From: Rhodopseudomonas faecalis
GTDB lineage: Bacteria > Pseudomonadota > Alphaproteobacteria > Rhizobiales > Xanthobacteraceae
Reading direction: 5' to 3'
DNA: 64,000 bases
Assembly: GCF_003217325.1 (NCBI RefSeq)
Contig: NZ_QJTI01000014.1
Location: 1 to 64,000, forward strand
The stretch's first letter is position 1, and each line of letters opens with the position of its first letter. The translations under genes were made by a program, and so were the position numbers. A model generated the notes under the pieces. The model had not been told where the DNA came from and searched no databases. It saw only the letters and a list, made by a program, of their open reading frames with translations. This document shows, piece after piece, positions 59,767 through 64,000 of this stretch.

Positions 59767-60022
59767 GTTGCCCGGCAGCATGAGCCGACCTGCGATTTCC
59801 GAGCGTTGTCGGCCGCGTGCGACGTGGTATAGGAATGGAATGTTTCCAGATCGCCTGCCCGCAACCTTGATCGTGCTCGACGACCGCAGCCGCCTGCCTT
59901 GGCGGTTTTTCGGACGTCTCACCACCGCCGGGCTGATGAACTGACGCGATTGCGCGCAGCGACCTGATCACCTGCGCACCCTGCTGCTCCGACAATTCAA
60001 TTTGGTTTCGAGGACTGACGCT

Positions 60023-61435
60023 ATGTCCGCTGCAAAGCCCACCACGCTGTACGACAAGATCTGGAACGACCATCTGGTCCATGAGGCCGAGGACGGCACC
60101 TGCCTGCTCTATATCGACCGCCATCTGGTGCACGAAGTCACCAGCCCGCAGGCGTTCGAAGGTCTGCGCACCGCCGGCCGCAAGGTGCACGCGCCGGAGA
60201 AAACCTTGGCCGTGGTCGATCACAACGTGCCGACCACCGATCGCAGCAAGCCCAATCCCGATCCGGAAAGCGCCGATCAGATCGCCGCGCTCGCCGAAAA
60301 CGCCCGCGAATTCGGCATCACCTATTTCAACGAATTCGATAAGCGCCAGGGCGTGGTGCACGTGATCGGCCCGGAGCAGGGGTTTACGCTGCCCGGCACC
60401 ACCATCGTGTGCGGTGACAGCCACACCTCGACCCATGGCGCGTTCGGCGCGCTGGCGCATGGCATCGGCACCTCGGAAGTCGAGCACGTGCTCGCGACCC
60501 AGACGCTGATCCAGAAGAAGGCCAAGAACATGCGCGTGACCGTCGACGGCAAGCTGCCGGACGGCGTCACCGCCAAGGACGTGATCCTGGCCATCATCGG
60601 CGAGATCGGCACCGCTGGCGGCACCGGCTATGTGCTTGAATATGCTGGCGAAGCGATCCGTTCCCTGTCGATGGAAGGCCGCATGACGGTCTGCAACATG
60701 TCGATCGAAGGCGGCGCCCGTGCCGGCCTGATCGCGCCCGACCAGAAGGCCTATGAGTTCCTCAAGGGCCGCCCGCTCGCCCCGAAGGGCGACGCCTGGG
60801 AAGCCGCGCTGCGCTATTGGGATACGCTGCGCTCCGACGACGGCGCGCATTTCGACACCGAGCTGCGCCTCGACGCCGCGGCGCTGCCGCCGATCGTCAC
60901 CTGGGGCACCTCGCCGGAAGACGTGATCTCGATCACCGGCCGCGTGCCGAACCCGGCCGACATCGCCGATGAAGCCAAGCGCATCTCCAAGGAGCGCGCG
61001 CTGGCCTATATGGGCCTGACCCCGGGCACCAAGATCACCGACATCAAGATCGACCGGATGTTCATCGGCTCGTGCACCAACGGCCGCATCGAAGACCTGC
61101 GCGCCGCGGCCAAGATCGCCGAGGGCAAGACCGTCAACGCCAATGTCAACGCCATCATCGTGCCGGGCTCGGGCTTGGTGAAGGAACAGGCCGAGGCCGA
61201 GGGTCTGGACAAGATCTTCATCAAGGCCGGCTTTGAATGGCGCGAGCCGGGCTGCTCGATGTGCCTCGCCATGAATCCCGACAAGCTGGCGCCGAATGAG
61301 CGCTGCGCTTCGACCTCGAACCGCAACTTCGAAGGCCGCCAGGGTTTTAAGGGCCGCACCCATCTGGTGTCGCCGGCCATGGCAGCTGCGGCGGCGATCG
61401 CCGGCCACTTCGTCGACGTCCGCGACTGGAAGTAA
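60023..61435 (+). CDS. leuC: 3-isopropylmalate dehydratase large subunit
   Basis: A 470-residue aconitase-family subunit of leucine synthesis (2-isopropylmalate to 3-isopropylmalate). Cluster Cys lie in [12 protein letters not shown] and [35 protein letters not shown] is the substrate-binding block. GAGG lies upstream of the ATG at 60023. LeuD, its partner, is 1.75 kb downstream with three small genes between. Confidence 0.98.
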   Translation: MSAAKPTTLYDKIWNDHLVHEAEDGTCLLYIDRHLVHEVTSPQAFEGLRTAGRKVHAPEKTLAVVDHNVPTTDRSKPNPDPESADQIAALAENAREFGITYFNEFDKRQGVVHVIGPEQGFTLPGTTIVCGDSHTSTHGAFGALAHGIGTSEVEHVLATQTLIQKKAKNMRVTVDGKLPDGVTAKDVILAIIGEIGTAGGTGYVLEYAGEAIRSLSMEGRMTVCNMSIEGGARAGLIAPDQKAYEFLKGRPLAPKGDAWEAALRYWDTLRSDDGAHFDTELRLDAAALPPIVTWGTSPEDVISITGRVPNPADIADEAKRISKERALAYMGLTPGTKITDIKIDRMFIGSCTNGRIEDLRAAAKIAEGKTVNANVNAIIVPGSGLVKEQAEAEGLDKIFIKAGFEWREPGCSMCLAMNPDKLAPNERCASTSNRNFEGRQGFKGRTHLVSPAMAAAAAIAGHFVDVRDWK

Positions 61436-61493
61436 CGACAGCGGAAGCAACAAGGCTGGAAGTCATCACTTCCAACTTGCCACACCGAAACGC

Positions 61494-61518
61494 AACAGGC
61501 GCCCTCGCGGCGCCTGTT
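61494..61518 (+). terminator. Likely terminator after leuC
   Basis: A perfect 10-bp stem (AACAGGCGCC with GGCGCCTGTT), 5-nt loop, then TTGCTTT. Confidence 0.8.
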
Positions 61519-61576
61519 TTGCTTTGTGGCTCGGTTGATAGCAGCGGCGGTTGATACTCACCTCGCCGCCTCTCCG

Positions 61577-61666
61577 CGTCATGGCCGGGCTCGTCCCGGC
61601 CATCCACGTCTTTGAATTGGCACCGCCGCTAAGACGTGGATGCCCGCGACAAGCGCGGGCATGACG
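61577..61666 (+). repeat. Family A repeat, reference copy (90 bp)
   Basis: The most perfect copy: CGTC; ATGGCCGGG, CTCGT, CCCGGCCAT; CCACGTCTT, 18 nt, AAGACGTGG; ATGCCCGCG, ACAAG, CGCGGGCAT; GACG. All stems are perfect and no base is unpaired between them. It lies between leuC and the convergent small secreted gene. Confidence 0.95.
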
Positions 61667-61718
61667 AGTCATCGGTTCGGCCGATGGATTAGTTCACGCG
61701 CTACGCGCGCAAGAATAA

Positions 61719-62027
61719 CTACCAAGACGGATCGAGCCCGTAGCCGTGATAGAATGGAAAGAACGGCGACATGCCACTCGGCCGCGCTGGCGTGAGCGCG
61801 CGGGCATCGCTGGGGCGCTTGGCGACGCGGCTACCGCGGCGATGATGATAGCGGGCGCGCTGAGCATCGCGGCGCCGCGCGCTGAAATCAGTTACGGGCG
61901 TCGTCATCGCAGCCAAGTCGTCGCTGATCACACAAGGCGAGGGCGACGCCTGGCTGGCCGCGGCGGGGCTGGCCAGCGCGGCCAGCAGCAAGGTGGCAGC
62001 AATACACAATCCGACCCGGGCACTCAT
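61719..62027 (-). CDS. Small secreted protein of unknown function (102 aa)
   Basis: The signal peptide MSARVGLCIAATLLLAALASPAAAS is followed by a short mature part rich in Arg, Ser and Pro that ends SPFFPFYHGYGLDPSW. I recognise no family. GGAGA lies just upstream of the ATG at 62027. The mature region has no conserved Cys pair (one Cys). It may be genuine, as the signal peptide is clear. Confidence 0.55.
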   Translation of the reverse strand: MSARVGLCIAATLLLAALASPAAASQASPSPCVISDDLAAMTTPVTDFSARRRDAQRARYHHRRGSRVAKRPSDARALTPARPSGMSPFFPFYHGYGLDPSW

Positions 62028-62245
62028 GGCTGTCTCCATGCGCGGCATTGGGCAACGAGCGAACGCGCGCGACTTGAGCAGTGTCAAACGAACAGGGCGC
62101 CGGTTCGCGCAACCAAAACCCGTCACACCAAAAAGCTAAAGCGCTTTTGGTTGTGAGGACATCACAACCGACGGTCAAATTTGATGGTTCGCGCGTGCCC
62201 GGCGCGAACCGAAATCCGGCTCGCTCCCAGCCGCCGCGCCACGCC
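62028..62245. other. Intergenic gap between two small secreted genes
   Basis: 218 bp between two minus-strand genes. Slightly A+T-rich around 62130-62180 (AAAGCTAAAGCGCTTTTGG holds a short inverted repeat AAAGC-GCTTT). No gene is supported. Confidence 0.35.
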
Positions 62246-62572
62246 TCAGCCGCGCCGCCAAAAGCAATTCATGCGCGGCACGATCACCGTGCCGCTCGGC
62301 CGGTATTCCTGCACATAATAGGCGGTGCAATCGCGCACCGCGTTGCGGCCGGGGAAATAGCGCGGATAGACGCCGTAACCATCGGGCTGATAGCGCGGAT
62401 AGACCCGCAGCCGGGTCGGCGGCCGGGAGCTACGGCTCTGCGCCGACAGTTCGGTCGGCGCCGCCGTTACGGCCGCGCTGCTGGCGCTCTGCGCCGCCGC
62501 CGTGCCGGCCAGCGTCGGCAGTCCGATCATGGCCGCGATCAACGCCAATTCGATGATACCAAGCCGCCTCAT
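62246..62572 (-). CDS. Small secreted Tyr/Arg/Pro-rich protein (108 aa)
   Basis: The signal peptide MRRLGIIELALIAAMIGLPTLAGTAAAQS is followed by a mature part with an internal near-repeat (RVYPRYQPDGYG, GVYPRYFPGRNA) and CTAYYVQEYRPSGTVIVPRMNCFWRR. Its two Cys could form a disulfide. Similar proteins appear as hypothetical envelope proteins in Bradyrhizobiaceae; the role is unknown. A GCAGG ribosome site precedes the ATG at 62572. Confidence 0.75.
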   Translation of the reverse strand: MRRLGIIELALIAAMIGLPTLAGTAAAQSASSAAVTAAPTELSAQSRSSRPPTRLRVYPRYQPDGYGVYPRYFPGRNAVRDCTAYYVQEYRPSGTVIVPRMNCFWRRG

Positions 62573-62685
62573 CCTGCACCCCCGCATCCGCGCCCCGAGC
62601 GACGGTCTCCGATCGGCACCGTGCCGTCAACACTATCGCGAGGAGACTTTTTGCGCATCCGCGGCCGATCTTCTACGATGAAACC

Positions 62686-63102
62686 ATGTGGATCACTGCA
62701 AAATCGCCATCGCTCGCCGAACTGGAGCAGATGGCTCATGAAATGTTCGCCGGCCTGCCGGAGGATTTCCGCGCGCTGTGCGAGGGGCTGATCATCCGGG
62801 TCGATGATTTTCCGACCGAGGAGGTGATGAACGAGATCGGCGCGGAGACCGAATTCGACCTGCTCGGCCTGTTTCAGGGCGTTGGCCTGCCGCAGCAGAG
62901 CCATGACGACATCGCCCGGCTGCCCAACATGATCTGGCTGTATCGCCGCCCGATCCTGGATTATTGGGCCGAAAACGACGAAACGCTCGGCCATGTGGTG
63001 CGCCATGTGCTGGTGCACGAGATCGGCCACCATTTCGGCCTGTCCGACGAGGACATGGAGGCGATCGAAGCCGAGGCCGAGGAAGACGCGCTGCCCGGCT
63101 AA
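62686..63102 (+). CDS. Zincin-like metallopeptidase family protein (DUF1025)
   Basis: A 138-residue protein with the zinc-binding HVLVHEIGHHFGLSDEDM (H-E-x-x-H) and an acidic C-terminus (EAIEAEAEEDALPG). Members of this small family have a minimal metzincin-like fold; natural substrates are unknown. It lies 84 bp before leuD on the same strand. Confidence 0.92.
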   Translation: MWITAKSPSLAELEQMAHEMFAGLPEDFRALCEGLIIRVDDFPTEEVMNEIGAETEFDLLGLFQGVGLPQQSHDDIARLPNMIWLYRRPILDYWAENDETLGHVVRHVLVHEIGHHFGLSDEDMEAIEAEAEEDALPG

Positions 63103-63186
63103 CGGCGATCATCAATCGGCAAAAACGCCCTTGGAGCGGCGCGGCTGCCGGGCTAAAACGCCGGTCTCATCAGGGAAATCATCGAC

Positions 63187-63792
63187 ATGGACAAGTTCAC
63201 CACGCTGGAAGGCGTCGCCGCGCCCTTGAAGATCATCAATGTCGATACCGACATGATCATCCCCAAGCAGTACCTGAAGACCATCAAGCGCACCGGTCTC
63301 GGCAAGGGCCTGTTCTCGGAACAGCGCTATCGCGACGACGGCAGCGAGAACCCGGACTTCGTGCTCAACAAGCCCGCCTATCGCGGCACCAAGATTCTGA
63401 TCGCCGGCGACAATTTCGGCTGCGGCTCGAGCCGCGAGCACGCGCCCTGGGCGCTGCTCGATTTCGGCATCCGCTGCGTGATCTCGACCTCGTTCGGCGA
63501 CATTTTTTACAACAACTGCTTCAAGAACGGCGTGCTGCCGATCCGCGTGTCGCAGGCCGATCTCGACAAGCTGTTCGACGACGCCGAGCGCGGCTCGAAC
63601 GCCACCATGACCATCGATCTGCCGAACCAGGAAATCCGTGGTCCGGACGGCGGCAAGGTCAAGTTCGAGATCGATCCGTTCCGCAAGCACTGCCTGATCA
63701 ACGGCCTCGACGATATCGGCCTGACGCTGGAGAAAAAGGCCGCGATCGACAGCTTTGAGGCCAAGGCCAAGCAGGAACGCGCCTGGGCCTGA
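63187..63792 (+). CDS. leuD: 3-isopropylmalate dehydratase small subunit
   Basis: A 201-residue protein: [25 protein letters not shown] and the swivelling-domain motif [22 protein letters not shown]. It forms the isopropylmalate isomerase with LeuC. A perfect inverted repeat follows it at 63801-63825. Confidence 0.97.
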   Translation: MDKFTTLEGVAAPLKIINVDTDMIIPKQYLKTIKRTGLGKGLFSEQRYRDDGSENPDFVLNKPAYRGTKILIAGDNFGCGSSREHAPWALLDFGIRCVISTSFGDIFYNNCFKNGVLPIRVSQADLDKLFDDAERGSNATMTIDLPNQEIRGPDGGKVKFEIDPFRKHCLINGLDDIGLTLEKKAAIDSFEAKAKQERAWA

Positions 63793-63800
63793 TCTGGTCA

Positions 63801-63825
63801 CGGCCGCCACAGCGCGTGGCGGCCG
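63801..63825. repeat. Inverted repeat after leuD
   Basis: A perfect 10-bp stem (CGGCCGCCAC with GTGGCGGCCG) with a 5-nt loop, 9 bp after the stop. There is no T-run, so it may be a weak or Rho-assisted stop. From 63826 to the end of the window I see no supportable gene. Confidence 0.55.
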
Positions 63826-64000
63826 CTCACTACTCCCGAGCCTTCGTCTGGCCCGCTGACGGGCCGGACATGCCGCCGCTCCGCAATCAGCTCGGACGCG
63901 CGGCGCAGCAACTTTTGCGCGATGTGACGCGCACCCGCCGGGCCATGATCAGCCTGCGCTGACCCCGGTTTTCAGCATGATTTCTTGCACAGATTGGACA

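Overview
The window looks like chromosomal DNA of a purple non-sulfur alphaproteobacterium of the Nitrobacteraceae (Bradyrhizobiaceae), most likely a Rhodopseudomonas palustris-type organism. The evidence is high G+C, Rhizobiales-style gene order (mdh-sucCD, sucAB-lpd, acnA divergent from ccmABCDG, pheS-pheT, rpsP-rimM-trmD-rplS), DUF2794/DUF1223-type proteins, and a pucBA pair encoding light-harvesting LH2 polypeptides.

Layout. 1-179: end of an insertion sequence that has cut into a dispersed repeat. 0.3-10 kb: L,D-transpeptidase, TolC-type channel, thioesterase, tRNA-Leu(CAG), NDUFA9-like protein, uppP, GST, queG, hydrolase. 9.6-15.7 kb: translation block infC (ATT start), rpmI, rplT, pheS, pheT, with a small DUF559 nuclease gene bracketed by 39-bp inverted repeats lodged between pheS and pheT. 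16-31 kb (minus strand): TCA-cycle genes mdh-sucC-sucD and sucA-sucB-(MAPEG)-(SDR)-lpd, split by an accessory segment at 24-27.6 kb (EamA transporter, MarR regulator with a Cys-rich tail, an unrecognised 367-aa protein, a GNAT). 31-38 kb: zapE, thpR, and the tesA/ybbA/ybbP-type divergent locus, then a Bax-inhibitor-1 protein. 38.7-47.7 kb: GNAT, DUF2794, DUF1223, aconitase, ccmABCDG, a helix-hairpin-helix protein. 47.9-52.8 kb: YciB, ftsY, an RluA-type pseudouridine synthase carrying a repeat-derived insert, mtaB, dapF. 53-55.5 kb: two secreted proteins, then pucBA behind tandem PpsR-type sites. 55.7-63.8 kb: ffh, rpsP, rimM, trmD, rplS, leuC, two small secreted proteins, a zincin-like protein, leuD.

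Functionally this is mostly core metabolism (TCA cycle, leucine and lysine synthesis, cytochrome c maturation), translation and protein targeting (ffh and ftsY). The unusual content is in the intergenic DNA. Family A elements (ten copies including fragments) are ~90 bp. The best copies fold on paper into a gap-free four-way junction: a 4-bp outer stem plus three 9-bp hairpins. Family B elements are G/C palindromes with a G-rich tail, often paired head-to-head or tail-to-tail. One B pair forms the near-perfect inverted ends around the DUF559 gene, one splits ccmA from ccmB, and one sits in frame inside a pseudouridine synthase gene. These two families, and the possible DUF559 link, are the best candidates here for an undescribed system.
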